Positions 52,336 to 63,494 of a stretch of 64,000 nt of DNA are shown here, piece by piece. Within the stretch, counting starts at the first letter, position 1. Every line of letters starts with the position of its first letter. The stretch spans positions 70,184-134,183 of the forward strand of contig CALRPY020000003.1 in the NCBI GenBank assembly GCA_943370145.1. The letters run 5' to 3'. The stretch comes from Ga0077536 sp943370145 (GTDB lineage Bacteria; Pseudomonadota; Gammaproteobacteria; Ga0077536). Below the pieces are notes generated by a model. That model did no database searches and was not told the DNA's origin. It was given only the letters and a program-made list of their open reading frames with translations. The translations under genes were made by a program, and so were the position numbers.

Positions 52336-52953
52336 ATGACACGTGCTCCAAGCCTGATTCGGCTGCTCTTCGTTTTCTGCTTCGCGCTGGCGGGCGCCAG
52401 CGCCGCGGCGGGGGAAGCCGCGACGCCCACCGCGACGGTCGAAAGACTCCACGCGACCCTGCTGGAGATGATGAAGGAAGGCCAAACCATCGGTTACAGG
52501 GGACGCGTCGAACGCATCGGGCCCGTGCTGGACGAGACTTTCAATTTCGAGACCATTGGTCGCGTCGTGACCGGTCGTCACTGGAAAACGCTGGCCGTCG
52601 AGAAGCGCCAGGCGTTCCTCGGCACCTTCCGGAACCTGAGCACGGCGACCTATGCCGACAACTTCTCGAGCTTTGGCGGCGAGGCCTTCAAGACGCTGGG
52701 CGAGGAAATCAAGAAGGGCGCGTCACTGGTGCGGACGCAAATCGTCAAGTCCGACGGCAGCACGGTGTCCCTGAATTACGTCCTGAACAAGGCCGGGGAG
52801 CAGTGGCGAATCGTCAACGTCATTGCGGAGGGCGTTTCCGATCTGGCGCTAAAGCGTTCGGAGTACGGGGCCGTTATCGGCAAGGAGGGCATCGACGCTC
52901 TTATTGCTAAACTCGAAGCAAAAATTGCATCATACGCGGCGAACAACAAGTAA
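52336..52953 (+). CDS. hpnM: MlaC/Ttg2D-like periplasmic lipid-binding protein HpnM
   Basis: 205 aa with signal peptide (LIRLLFVFCFALAGASAAAG). The rest is MlaC-like: FNFETIGRVVTGRHWKTL, YADNFSSFGGEAF and WRIVNVIAEGVSDLALKRSEY. MlaC proteins shuttle phospholipids between membranes; the HpnM subgroup is found in hopanoid loci and may carry hopanoids. It is next to mlaA; no MlaFEDB transporter genes are in the window. Confidence 0.88.
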   Translation: MTRAPSLIRLLFVFCFALAGASAAAGEAATPTATVERLHATLLEMMKEGQTIGYRGRVERIGPVLDETFNFETIGRVVTGRHWKTLAVEKRQAFLGTFRNLSTATYADNFSSFGGEAFKTLGEEIKKGASLVRTQIVKSDGSTVSLNYVLNKAGEQWRIVNVIAEGVSDLALKRSEYGAVIGKEGIDALIAKLEAKIASYAANNK

Positions 52954-53016
52954 TTTGCCGCGCATGAAGATGCGCGCAGAAAGTCCAGATCTCCCAGCAA
53001 GCCGGGAAACAGCACC

Positions 53017-53793
53017 ATGCCAAATGCATCGATAAAGCGGGGGCTGCTGGCCCTCGGCATCGCCGTCCTCTCTACCGGGTGCGCCAGCACCGACGGCGCC
53101 AAGCCGGATCCGACGGACCCCTGGGAGCGCCCGAACCGGGCTTTCTATGATTTCAACGACGCGATCGACCGGAACTTCTTCACACCGGTCGCCAAGGGCT
53201 ACGTGAAGGTTGCGCCGCAACCGGTGCGGACCGGCGTCACCAAGTTCTTCGACAATGTCGGTTACATCAACGTCATCGCGAACGACCTGCTCCAGGCCAA
53301 GTTCGGTGACTTCGCGTCCGACACGGGCCGCTTCGTCGTCAACAGCACCGTCGGTATCGGCGGTCTGTTCGACCCGGCGACGGGCCTCGGCATGCCCGCC
53401 CACGACGAGGATCTCGGTCAGACCCTGGGCAAGTGGGGCGCCGGCGAGGGTCGCTACATGGTGCTGCCGCTGATGGGCCCGAGCTCGCTCCGCGACGTTC
53501 CCGGCGTGGGTTCGTCGCTGCTGCTGAACCCGCTGACCTACCTGAACGCCGTCGTCACGATACCGCTGGGCGCGCTGAACGCCATCAACGTGCGCGCAAA
53601 CCTGCTCGAGGCCAGCAATATCCGCGACCAGGCGGCGCTCGACCCCTACACCTTCGTGCGCGAGGCCTATCGCCAGCAGCGTGAGTTCAAGATCTACGAC
53701 GGCAACCCGCCGACGGACAGCATCGACGACTACATCGACAGCGAAGATGCGGAGGCGGCCTCAGACGACGCCGCGGTGCTCAAGGTCTACTGA
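53017..53793 (+). CDS. mlaA: MlaA/VacJ outer-membrane lipoprotein
   Basis: 258 aa. Lipobox AVLSTGC near residue 22, then DPWERPNRAFYDFNDAIDRNFFTPVAKGY, the MlaA core and GRYMVLPLMGPSSLRD. MlaA removes phospholipids from the outer leaflet of the outer membrane and hands them to MlaC. It has an acidic C-terminal tail. It pairs with hpnM (mlaC-like) at the end of the hopanoid locus, suggesting lipid sorting linked to hopanoids. Confidence 0.93.
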   Translation: MPNASIKRGLLALGIAVLSTGCASTDGAKPDPTDPWERPNRAFYDFNDAIDRNFFTPVAKGYVKVAPQPVRTGVTKFFDNVGYINVIANDLLQAKFGDFASDTGRFVVNSTVGIGGLFDPATGLGMPAHDEDLGQTLGKWGAGEGRYMVLPLMGPSSLRDVPGVGSSLLLNPLTYLNAVVTIPLGALNAINVRANLLEASNIRDQAALDPYTFVREAYRQQREFKIYDGNPPTDSIDDYIDSEDAEAASDDAAVLKVY

Positions 53794-53824
53794 CCGGCCG
53801 CAGCACACCACCAAAACCACCGCG

Positions 53825-53849
53825 CGACGCCCTCACACCGAGGGCGTCG
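53825..53849. terminator. Hairpin between mlaA and glcF
   Basis: A 10-bp stem (CGACGCCCTC/GAGGGCGTCG) with an ACACC loop is followed by TCGTTT on the plus strand. It lies between convergent genes and may serve both. Confidence 0.55.
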
Positions 53850-53870
53850 TCGTTTCCGGGTGTCGAAAGT

Positions 53871-55094
53871 TCAGGCCTTACCGGTCCCGGACTGCTGGTC
53901 GTCAACGATTTCCAGCCAATGACGCACCGGCACCCGCGCCCGCTTCTCGAGGTGCAGCATGCAGCCGATGTTCGAGGTCGCGATGACCTCGGGTTGCACC
54001 GCCATCAGGGCATCGAGCTTGCGTTCGAGCAACTGCCCGGCGAGCGCCGGCTGCAGCAGCGAATAGGCGCCGGCCGAACCGCAGCACAGGTGGCTGTCGG
54101 CCGGTGTCCGTACCGCGCAGCCCGCCGCAGCCAGCGTGGCTTCCATTCGCCCGCCACCCCGCAAGCCATGCTGGAGAGAGCACGGTGCCTGCACCGCGAC
54201 CGCCGGCGCCGGCGCACCGGACTGGGTAGCCAGGGCGGACGTCACCAGTTCCGTCGCATCATGCACGCGCGCCGCAACCAGGCGGGCGCGTTCCGCGTAA
54301 GCGGGATCGTCACGCAGCAGCTCACCGTAGTCCTTCAACATCGGCGAGCAACCGCTCGATGCGCTGAAGATGCCTTCCGCACCGTCGCGCAGTTGTGGCC
54401 ACCATGCATCGATGTTGCGACGTGCACAGGCGCGGGCTTCCTCGTGGGCGCCGAGATGGTAGGCCAGGGCGCCACAGCAGCCCCCGCCGGCTACCCGGAG
54501 CAGCGAGATGCCGGACCTGTCGAGCACGCGCGCAGCCGCGGCATTGATGGACGGACGCGCCGCTTCCTGCACGCAGCCATCGAGGGCGACGTAGCGGATG
54601 GCGTGAACGCGTTGGGGCCATGGGGCGGCGGGCCGCCTGACAGGCACCAGGCGGGCGACCGCTGCTGGCAGCAGCGGCCGCAGGCGCTGCCCCAGCCCAA
54701 GGAGGGCTGGAAACAGCGCCGACGGAATCAGCCGCCGCAGCAGCCAGCGCAGCGCACGCCCGGTTGCTGGACGCGGGACCGCCGCTGCGACCAGCGGGCG
54801 GGCGTAATCGAGCAGTCGCCCGTACTGCACACCGGACGGACAGGTGGTCTCGCAGGCGCGGCAACCCAGGCAGCGATCGAGGTGACCCGCGGTTTCCGCC
54901 GTGACCGGGTCTCCCTCGAGCAGGGACTTGATCTGGTAGATCCGGCCACGCGGCCCGTCCCGTTCGTCACCGAGCAGCTGGTAGGTCGGACAGGTCGCGT
55001 TGCAGAAACCGCAGTGCACGCAGCTGCGCAGGATGGACTCGGCCTCGCTGCCGTCGCGCGTCTCGAGGATCTCGGGGCGCAGCAGTGCCCGCAC
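53871..55094 (-). CDS. glcF: Glycolate oxidase iron-sulfur subunit GlcF
   Basis: 407 aa, as in E. coli. Two 4Fe-4S ferredoxin motifs (CVHCGFCNATCPTYQLLG and CLGCRACETTCPSGVQYG) and C-terminal CCG domains (GGCCGAL, CCGSAGAYSLLQP). It passes electrons from glycolate or lactate oxidation to the quinone pool. The GTG start at 55094 is two bases after the glcE stop and gives the family length; longer frames run into unrelated sequence. Confidence 0.92.
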   Translation of the reverse strand: MRALLRPEILETRDGSEAESILRSCVHCGFCNATCPTYQLLGDERDGPRGRIYQIKSLLEGDPVTAETAGHLDRCLGCRACETTCPSGVQYGRLLDYARPLVAAAVPRPATGRALRWLLRRLIPSALFPALLGLGQRLRPLLPAAVARLVPVRRPAAPWPQRVHAIRYVALDGCVQEAARPSINAAAARVLDRSGISLLRVAGGGCCGALAYHLGAHEEARACARRNIDAWWPQLRDGAEGIFSASSGCSPMLKDYGELLRDDPAYAERARLVAARVHDATELVTSALATQSGAPAPAVAVQAPCSLQHGLRGGGRMEATLAAAGCAVRTPADSHLCCGSAGAYSLLQPALAGQLLERKLDALMAVQPEVIATSNIGCMLHLEKRARVPVRHWLEIVDDQQSGTGKA

Positions 55095-55096
55095 GT

Positions 55097-56197
55097 TCAG
55101 AACCCCACGCGGGCACAGCCCGGATTGAAGAGATCGGCAGGACCGAAGGCCGCCCTGATGCGCGCCTGCAAGGCCTTTTGGGTTGCGGACAGCGGCGCGA
55201 ACAGCGCGGCGTCGGCGGCGAAGAAGGGCTGCGCATAGCCACCTGCCCGACGGGCGGCGGCCTGGATTTCCAAAGCGCCAGCCTCGGTCCTGAGCCAGCG
55301 CTGAGCCCCGCCCCAGTCGATCAGGCTCTCGCCGGGCAGCGCGAGGTCGGCCGCCGCCGGCGGCACGGCCAGGCGCCATAGCGGCCCGTCAGCCGCGAAG
55401 AACGGCAGCCGGAAATCGCGCAGCGCATCCCAGAACTCGAGCCCGTCTTCGGTGGATTCGGGGCGCAGGGCGTCGACCGCGGCGTCCACCGCGGCATGGG
55501 TGCCGGCGAGCCGCAGACGCAGGTGCGCCCCATCGAAACAGGCGCCGGCCAGCGGCCAGGCCTGACGGGCGAGTTCGTTCATGCGGGACAGCGCAAACCC
55601 GGTATCCGAGGCCCAGGCGATCGAGAGCGCGCACTCCGGCCGCGGCGCGACGCGCACGGCAATTTCGGCAAGCGGGCCCAGGGTGCCCCAGGCCCCTGCC
55701 ACGAGACGCGATACATCGTAGCCGGCGACGTTCTTCATCACGCGGCCCCCGAAGCGCAACACGTTACCCGCCGCATCGAGCAGGCCGATGCCCAACACGT
55801 GATCCCGCACGGCCCCCGCATAGGGGCGTGCGGGCCCCGAGAGCCCAGCGCTGACCACACCCCCGATGGTCGAGGCAGGACCGAAGCGCGGCGGCTCGAA
55901 CGCCAGCATCTGGCCGTGTTCAGCCAGCAGGCTTTCGATGTCGACGAGCGGCGTTCCGGCACGCACCTCAATCACGAGTTCGGACGGTTGATAATCGATG
56001 ACGCCGCGGTACCCGGCGAGCGACAGCAACGGAGCGCGGGGCCCGTCGAGGAGAAAGGACTTGGTGCCACCGCCGAGCAGATGCAGTGAGGTGCCGGCGG
56101 CGCTCGCCTCGCGGATGCGCTCGCCGATTTCCGTGAGCACCCGTGCCGCCGCCGCGCCCTCGCCCTGCCCCGTTGCGGACCCGGTCGCGTCTGGCAC
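55097..56197 (-). CDS. glcE: Glycolate oxidase FAD-binding subunit GlcE
   Basis: 366 aa with a PCMH-type FAD domain: LHLLGGGTKSFL, STIGGVVSAGLSGPARPYAG and GGRVMKNVAGYDVSRLVAGAWGTLG. It forms glycolate dehydrogenase with GlcD and GlcF. glcD, normally just upstream, is not here; the upstream gene is aroC. The gene starts 6 bases after the aroC stop. Confidence 0.9.
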   Translation of the reverse strand: MPDATGSATGQGEGAAAARVLTEIGERIREASAAGTSLHLLGGGTKSFLLDGPRAPLLSLAGYRGVIDYQPSELVIEVRAGTPLVDIESLLAEHGQMLAFEPPRFGPASTIGGVVSAGLSGPARPYAGAVRDHVLGIGLLDAAGNVLRFGGRVMKNVAGYDVSRLVAGAWGTLGPLAEIAVRVAPRPECALSIAWASDTGFALSRMNELARQAWPLAGACFDGAHLRLRLAGTHAAVDAAVDALRPESTEDGLEFWDALRDFRLPFFAADGPLWRLAVPPAAADLALPGESLIDWGGAQRWLRTEAGALEIQAAARRAGGYAQPFFAADAALFAPLSATQKALQARIRAAFGPADLFNPGCARVGF

Positions 56198-56203
56198 TGC
56201 GCG

Positions 56204-57301
56204 CTACTGCGGGCGACAGATGTCGGGGGTTACGGGACGCACGTCGGCGTTCTGCGCGCGATGACGCAGGGCGTGGTCCATCAGCACCAGGGCCAGCATC
56301 GCCTCTGCAATCGGCGTCGCGCGGATACCGACACAGGGATCGTGGCGTCCAAGGGTGACGATTTCGGTCGCCGCACCGGCGCTGTCGACCGTGGCGCCCG
56401 GCAGGCGGATGCTAGACGTCGGCTTGAGCGCGATGCTGACCAGGATGTCCTGTCCGGTCGAGATGCCACCCAGCACCCCGCCCGCGTGGTTCGACTTGAA
56501 ACCGGTTGGCGTCATCTCGTCGCGATGTTCGGTGCCGAGCTGCGACGCCGCGCTGAAGCCATCGCCGATTTCGACGCCCTTGACCGCGTTCAGGCCCATC
56601 ATCGCCTTCGCGATGTCGGCATCGAGCCGGTCGAACACCGGCTCGCCCCAGCCCGGCGGCACGCCGGTCGCGATCACGTTCACGCGGGCCCCTACCGAGT
56701 CGCCCTGCTTGCGCAGCGCGTCCATGTAGGCTTCGAGCTCGGGCACGCGCGCCGGCTCGGCGCAGAAGAAGGGATTGGTGTCGACCGCGTCGAGATCGTC
56801 AGCCGCCAGCTGCAGCGGCCCGAGTTGCGCGAGATAGCCGCGAATGCGTACTCCGTAGCGCTCCAGCAGCCATTTCCGGGCGATGCCCGCAGCGGCGACG
56901 CGGATGCAGGTTTCCCGCGCGGACGAACGACCGCCGCCGCGGAAGTCGCGTATGCCGTACTTCTGCATGTAGGTGTAGTCGGCATGGCCAGGACGGAATG
57001 CGTCCTGAATCTTCGAATAGTCCTTCGACTTCTGGTCCGTGTTCTCGATCAGCAGGCCTATCGGCGTGCCGGTCGTCACCCCTTCGAAGACGCCGGACAG
57101 GATACGGACCTGGTCCGGCTCGCGCCGCTGCGTGGTATGCCGCGACGTGCCGGGCTTGCGGCGATCGAGATCGTGCTGGAGATCGGCCTCGTTCAGCGCG
57201 AGTCCGGGTGGGCAGCCATCGATGATGCCGACATAGCCCGGGCCGTGGCTTTCGCCCGCGCTCGTGACCGTGAAAAGAGTTCCGAAGGTGTTACCTGACA
57301 T
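56204..57301 (-). CDS. aroC: Chorismate synthase
   Basis: 365 aa. MSGNTFGTLFTVTSAGESHGPG, RRKPGTSRHTTQRREPDQV, the FRPGHADYTY signature and GGGRSSARETCIRVAAG identify it. It makes chorismate from EPSP with reduced FMN. Downstream of prmB on the minus strand, as in many gammaproteobacteria. Confidence 0.96.
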   Translation of the reverse strand: MSGNTFGTLFTVTSAGESHGPGYVGIIDGCPPGLALNEADLQHDLDRRKPGTSRHTTQRREPDQVRILSGVFEGVTTGTPIGLLIENTDQKSKDYSKIQDAFRPGHADYTYMQKYGIRDFRGGGRSSARETCIRVAAAGIARKWLLERYGVRIRGYLAQLGPLQLAADDLDAVDTNPFFCAEPARVPELEAYMDALRKQGDSVGARVNVIATGVPPGWGEPVFDRLDADIAKAMMGLNAVKGVEIGDGFSAASQLGTEHRDEMTPTGFKSNHAGGVLGGISTGQDILVSIALKPTSSIRLPGATVDSAGAATEIVTLGRHDPCVGIRATPIAEAMLALVLMDHALRHRAQNADVRPVTPDICRPQ

Positions 57302-57362
57302 GGCGCGCGTAGTGTAGTGCGCATCGCCGCCGGATTCACGCCCGGGACGGTCGCGACACGCA

Positions 57363-58244
57363 TCATGCGCAGGGCAACTCGCTGCGGCGGAGCACCGAGA
57401 CCCCGTCCCCGCCGTGTTCGAGTTCGACCCACGTGAACGGCAGTTCGGGATAGGCCGCGGCCAGGGCGTCCGAGGTCGCGCCCGTGTCCATGATCAGCGC
57501 GCCCTCCGCGCTCAGCCGGCGTGGCAGCGCGGCGAGGATCCTGCGCACGATGTCCAGGCCATCGTCGCCCGCAACGAGCGCGCCCTCGGGTTCGCGCAGG
57601 TACTCCGCCGGCAGTTCCTCGTACTCCGCCTGCGGCACGTAGGGCGGATTCGCAAGTATGAGGTCATAGGCGCAGTCTTGTGGCGGGAAGACGTCGGCGA
57701 GATGGAACCTCACCCTGTCGGCCACGTTCAAGCGCTCCGCGTTGGCCTGCGCGACCGCCAGGGCCTCGGCCGACACGTCGGTGGCGTCGACGCGGCAAGC
57801 CGGCAGCGCAAGCGCCGTCGCGATCGCGATGCAGCCGCTGCCGGTGCCGATGTCGAGCACCCGTTCGATGCGGTCGGGGTCCAGCCACGGCCGGAAACGC
57901 GCCCCGATCAACTCGCCGATTGGCGAGCGCGGCACCAGCACGTGCTCATTGACGATGAACTCGTGCCCGACGAACCACATGCGCCCGGTCAGGTAGGCTG
58001 CGGGTCGTCGTGTCTCGATGCGCGCCCGGACCAGGGTTTCGACACGCGCCGCAGCGGCCTTCTCCAGCGGCGCATCGAGGGTGGCGTCATCCACGTCGAA
58101 GGGCAGGCCCAAAGCATGGAAGACCAGGAACACGGCCTCGTCGCGGGCGTTGTCGGTACCGTGTCCATAGACCAGGCGAGCGCGACGAAAGCGCCGCTCC
58201 GCATTCAGCACGCAGCGGCGCGCGGTCAGGTGTCTCGGCGGCAT
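57363..58244 (-). CDS. prmB: Ribosomal protein L3 glutamine methyltransferase PrmB
   Basis: 293-aa SAM-dependent N5-glutamine methyltransferase: VLDIGTGSGCIAIATAL SAM site and ANPPYVPQAEYEELP catalytic motif, with an N-terminal helical domain containing YLTGRMWFVGHEF. Position before aroC and the N-terminal length favour PrmB over the release-factor enzyme PrmC. Confidence 0.9.
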   Translation of the reverse strand: MPPRHLTARRCVLNAERRFRRARLVYGHGTDNARDEAVFLVFHALGLPFDVDDATLDAPLEKAAAARVETLVRARIETRRPAAYLTGRMWFVGHEFIVNEHVLVPRSPIGELIGARFRPWLDPDRIERVLDIGTGSGCIAIATALALPACRVDATDVSAEALAVAQANAERLNVADRVRFHLADVFPPQDCAYDLILANPPYVPQAEYEELPAEYLREPEGALVAGDDGLDIVRRILAALPRRLSAEGALIMDTGATSDALAAAYPELPFTWVELEHGGDGVSVLRRSELPCA

Positions 58245-58256
58245 CGCGGCCGGCGC

Positions 58257-60122
<1,866 letters not shown>

Positions 60123-60280
60123 GGGGCTCTCTGTCTGCTGTGACTGACGGATTCCGGGTAATGGGGGCTGGCCACGCCGCTTTCAAGTGACGCGCTGGCG
60201 GCTTGCCGGGTTTCGTCCGGCCGCGGGCCGGCTGGTATATTGACCGGCGTTGCCACCGATGACCATCCGTAGCGCCTGAA

Positions 60281-60811
60281 ATGCCGCCCTTTCCCGCGCC
60301 CACCGCCCGCCCTTCGCCGTCCGGTCGCTCGCAGCGGACGCCGCACCTGGCCTGCGTGCTGCTGGCCGGGATTGCGCTCGCGGGCTGCGCGCGAACCACG
60401 CAGGACGTCGCACCCGCCGCGCCCGTGGGCGTGAATCCGGCGGTCGCGATGGCCGAGGCCGAGACGGCCTACGCCGCACGGGACTGGGCGCGGGCCGAGG
60501 CCAGCTATCTCGCCGCGGCCCGCGCCTCACCGCGCGACCCGGAACCCTGGTTCAGGCTCGGCAATGTCTATTTCAGGCGCGGCAGCCACGACCTCGCGGC
60601 GCGCGCCTACGAGGAGACCCTGCGCGTGTCGCCCGACCATGCGAAGGCCTGGCACAACCTGGGCGTCGTCCGGCTCCACCAGGCGGATGCGAGCTTTGCC
60701 CGCGTGCTGGGCAGCGGCGAACCGCGCGATCCCGAACTCGCGGCCAGCGCGCAGGCGCTGCGCGCCATCGTCGGCGAGGCGATTGTGCCCGGCGACCAGA
60801 CCGCGCCCTGA
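60281..60811 (+). CDS. TPR-repeat lipoprotein
   Basis: 176 aa. Lipobox LAGIALAGC near residue 36 after a long proline-rich start, then two to three TPR units (AETAYAARDWARAEASYLAAARASP, EPWFRLGNVYFRRGSHDLAARAYEETL, AKAWHNLGVVRLHQAD). Likely a membrane-anchored periplasmic scaffold; partner unknown. It lies 16 bases before mutS and may be cotranscribed. Confidence 0.75.
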   Translation: MPPFPAPTARPSPSGRSQRTPHLACVLLAGIALAGCARTTQDVAPAAPVGVNPAVAMAEAETAYAARDWARAEASYLAAARASPRDPEPWFRLGNVYFRRGSHDLAARAYEETLRVSPDHAKAWHNLGVVRLHQADASFARVLGSGEPRDPELAASAQALRAIVGEAIVPGDQTAP

Positions 60812-60827
60812 GCCGGCCGCCCCGCCC

Positions 60828-63401
60828 ATGAGTGAGCCCGAAGCTTCCACACCCGGCGTTAGTCACACGCCCTCGATGAAACAGTATCTGGGCATCAAGG
60901 CCGATTACCCCGACCGCCTGCTGTTTTTCCGGATGGGCGATTTCTACGAGCTCTTCTTCGACGACGCGAAGCGCGCCGCGCAACTGCTCGACATCACGCT
61001 GACCAGCCGCGGCGAGAGCGGCGGCGAACGGATCCCGATGGCGGGCGTGCCTGCGCACGCGGTGGAACCGTATCTCGGCCGTCTGCTGAAGCTCGGCGAA
61101 TCGGTCGTCATCTGCGAACAGGTTGGCGACCCCGCGAGCTCGCGTGGCCCGGTCGAACGGCGGGTCACCCGTATCCTCACGCCGGGCACCGTGACTGACG
61201 ATGCGCTGTTGAGTGAACGTGCCGACACCCTGCTCGCGGCGGTCCATGTCGCGCCGGTCGGCGCTGCGGAAACCATCGGTCTCGCGTGGCTGGATGCGGC
61301 CAGCGGGCGCTGCCGCGGCATGCAGCTGCGCGATCGGGACGCCCTTGCCGCGCAGCTCGCGCGACTGTCGCCGGCCGAGCTGCTGGTGAACGAAGAGCAG
61401 CCTCCTGTCGCCTGCGCGCCGGGGCGCTGCCAGCGCAGGCCATCGTGGCATTTCGAACAGGACGCTGCGCGGCGGCGCGTCAGCGACTACTTCGGTGTCG
61501 CGGGAATCGGCGCGCTGGGCATGGCCCCGGACACCCCGCTGCTCGGTGCGCTCGGGGCCTTGCTGCGCTACTGCGAGGAAACTCATTGCGGCCGGCCGCC
61601 GCACCTGCAGGATTTCCAGCTCGAGCACACCGAGGACCACATCGCGATGGACCCGGCGACGCGCCGTCATCTCGAACTGGCGATTGGCCCCGATGGCGAC
61701 GAGCACCACACCCTCGTCGAGCTGCTGGACAGCACGCAGACGGCAATGGGTGGCCGCCTGCTGCGCCGCTGGCTCAACGATCCCGAGCGCAGGCACGATG
61801 AACTGCGCCAGCGCGTGCAGGCGGTCGACGCGCTGGCCGGCGGCGCGGCGCTGCGGGCCCTGCGCGACCTGTTGCGGCAGGCCTGCGACCTCGAGCGCAT
61901 CGTGACCCGGATCGCGCTGGGCAGCGCGCGACCACGGGAGCTGGCCCAGATGCGCCAGACCCTGCGCCTGCTGCCGACGCTCGGTGAACTGCTGGGTGCC
62001 GTCGGCGGACCCCGCCTGGAAACGCTGCGGGCGCGCTGCGGCGAACATCGCGGGCTGGCGGAACTGCTGACGCGCGCCCTTGCCGACGCTCCACCAGCGC
62101 TGCTGCGCGACGGTGGCGCCATCGCACCGGGCTACGACACTGAACTGGACGAGCTGCGACGGATGGCATTCGACGCCGATGCCTACCTCCTCGATCTGGA
62201 GCAGCGCGAGCGTGAGCGGGTCGGCATTCCGACCCTCAAGGTCGGTTACAACCGCGTCCATGGCTACTACATCGAACTCGGCCGCAGCCGGGGCGATGCA
62301 GCGCCCCCCGATTACATCCGGCGCCAGACGCTCAAGAGCGCCGAGCGTTACGTCACCGCCGAGCTCAAGGCTTTCGAGACCCGGATCCTGCGGGCGCACG
62401 AACAGGCGAGCCTGCGCGAGCGGCAACTCTACGAGGCGCTGCTCGCGACGCTCGCGGCAGACACCCGCGGCCTGCAGCTGAGCGCTGCGGCCCTTGCCGA
62501 GGTCGACGTGCTGGCGGCGTTCGCGGAACGCGCCGAAACCCTGGACCTGCGCGCACCGACCTTCAGCGCGGAGCCGGGCATCGAGATCGAGCAGGGTCGT
62601 CACCCCGTGGTCGAGCAGTACGGTGACGTCCCGTTCGTCGCCAACGACCTGATGCTCGGCGACGAGCGCCGGATGCTGATCATCACCGGACCGAACATGG
62701 GGGGCAAATCAACCTACATGCGCCAGGTCGCGCTGATTGCAATCATGGCCCACGTCGGCAGCTTCATACCGGCGGCATGCGCGCGCTTCGGCCCGATCGA
62801 CGTCATCTTCTCGCGCATCGGCGCCTCCGACAGCGTCAGTCGCGGCCAGAGCACCTTCATGGTCGAGATGACGGAAACCGCGAACATCCTGCGCAACGCG
62901 ACCCCGCAGAGCCTGGTGCTGGTCGACGAGATTGGACGCGGCACCAGCACCTTCGACGGCATGTCGCTGGCATGGGCGGCGGCCGAACACCTCGCGCGCG
63001 TGAACCGGGCCTTCACCCTGTTCGCGACGCATTACTTCGAGCTGACCGCGCTCGCGCAGGAACTGCCGGCGGTTGCCAACGTGCGCATGGACGCGGTCGA
63101 GCACGAGGAAAAAGTGGTGTTCCTGCACGCCGTGCGGGAGGGGCCGGCAAGCCAGAGCTTCGGCCTGGCTGTCGCGCTGCTCGCCGGCGTGCCCCGGGAG
63201 GTCGTCAACCGCGCCCGGACGCGTCTCGCGGAGCTGACGGCGAGGCATGCGGGCCAGGCCGAGGCCGGGCAAGCCCCCCTGCCGCTCGCGCCGCCACCTC
63301 CCCCTGCCCTGCAACTGCTGCGTGGCATCGACCCTGACACGCTGAGCCCGCGCGCGGCGCTCGAACTGGTCTACCGCCTGCGGGACCTGCTGGACGACTG
63401 A
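60828..63401 (+). CDS. mutS: DNA mismatch repair protein MutS
   Basis: 857 aa. The mismatch-binding N-terminus has FFRMGDFYELFFDDAKRAA (Phe-x-Glu in MGDFYELF). Walker A is GPNMGGKSTYMRQ, followed by ISRIGASDSVSRGQSTFMVEM-like and VLVDEIGRGTSTFDG motifs. ATG 60828 gives the usual start; the frame extends upstream through the TPR gene. fdxA follows, as in pseudomonads. Confidence 0.96.
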   Translation: MSEPEASTPGVSHTPSMKQYLGIKADYPDRLLFFRMGDFYELFFDDAKRAAQLLDITLTSRGESGGERIPMAGVPAHAVEPYLGRLLKLGESVVICEQVGDPASSRGPVERRVTRILTPGTVTDDALLSERADTLLAAVHVAPVGAAETIGLAWLDAASGRCRGMQLRDRDALAAQLARLSPAELLVNEEQPPVACAPGRCQRRPSWHFEQDAARRRVSDYFGVAGIGALGMAPDTPLLGALGALLRYCEETHCGRPPHLQDFQLEHTEDHIAMDPATRRHLELAIGPDGDEHHTLVELLDSTQTAMGGRLLRRWLNDPERRHDELRQRVQAVDALAGGAALRALRDLLRQACDLERIVTRIALGSARPRELAQMRQTLRLLPTLGELLGAVGGPRLETLRARCGEHRGLAELLTRALADAPPALLRDGGAIAPGYDTELDELRRMAFDADAYLLDLEQRERERVGIPTLKVGYNRVHGYYIELGRSRGDAAPPDYIRRQTLKSAERYVTAELKAFETRILRAHEQASLRERQLYEALLATLAADTRGLQLSAAALAEVDVLAAFAERAETLDLRAPTFSAEPGIEIEQGRHPVVEQYGDVPFVANDLMLGDERRMLIITGPNMGGKSTYMRQVALIAIMAHVGSFIPAACARFGPIDVIFSRIGASDSVSRGQSTFMVEMTETANILRNATPQSLVLVDEIGRGTSTFDGMSLAWAAAEHLARVNRAFTLFATHYFELTALAQELPAVANVRMDAVEHEEKVVFLHAVREGPASQSFGLAVALLAGVPREVVNRARTRLAELTARHAGQAEAGQAPLPLAPPPPPALQLLRGIDPDTLSPRAALELVYRLRDLLDD

Positions 63402-63431
63402 CGGCGCCTCCATACGCCACCGAATGGCGGC

Positions 63432-63461
63432 TTGGGAGTCGGCATCCAGTGTGGCTATAAT
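63432..63461 (+). promoter_or_regulatory. Sigma-70 promoter of fdxA
   Basis: TTGGGA, an 18-base spacer and a consensus TATAAT (63456-63461) give a leader of about 27 bases before the fdxA ATG. Confidence 0.7.
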
Positions 63462-63494
63462 GCGGTTCCCTGCAATTTGCGATGCTTACCCACC

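Noticed and set aside
60573..62603. 676-codon minus-strand open frame
   Set aside because: It is antisense to mutS and the TPR lipoprotein; no motif and no ribosome site.
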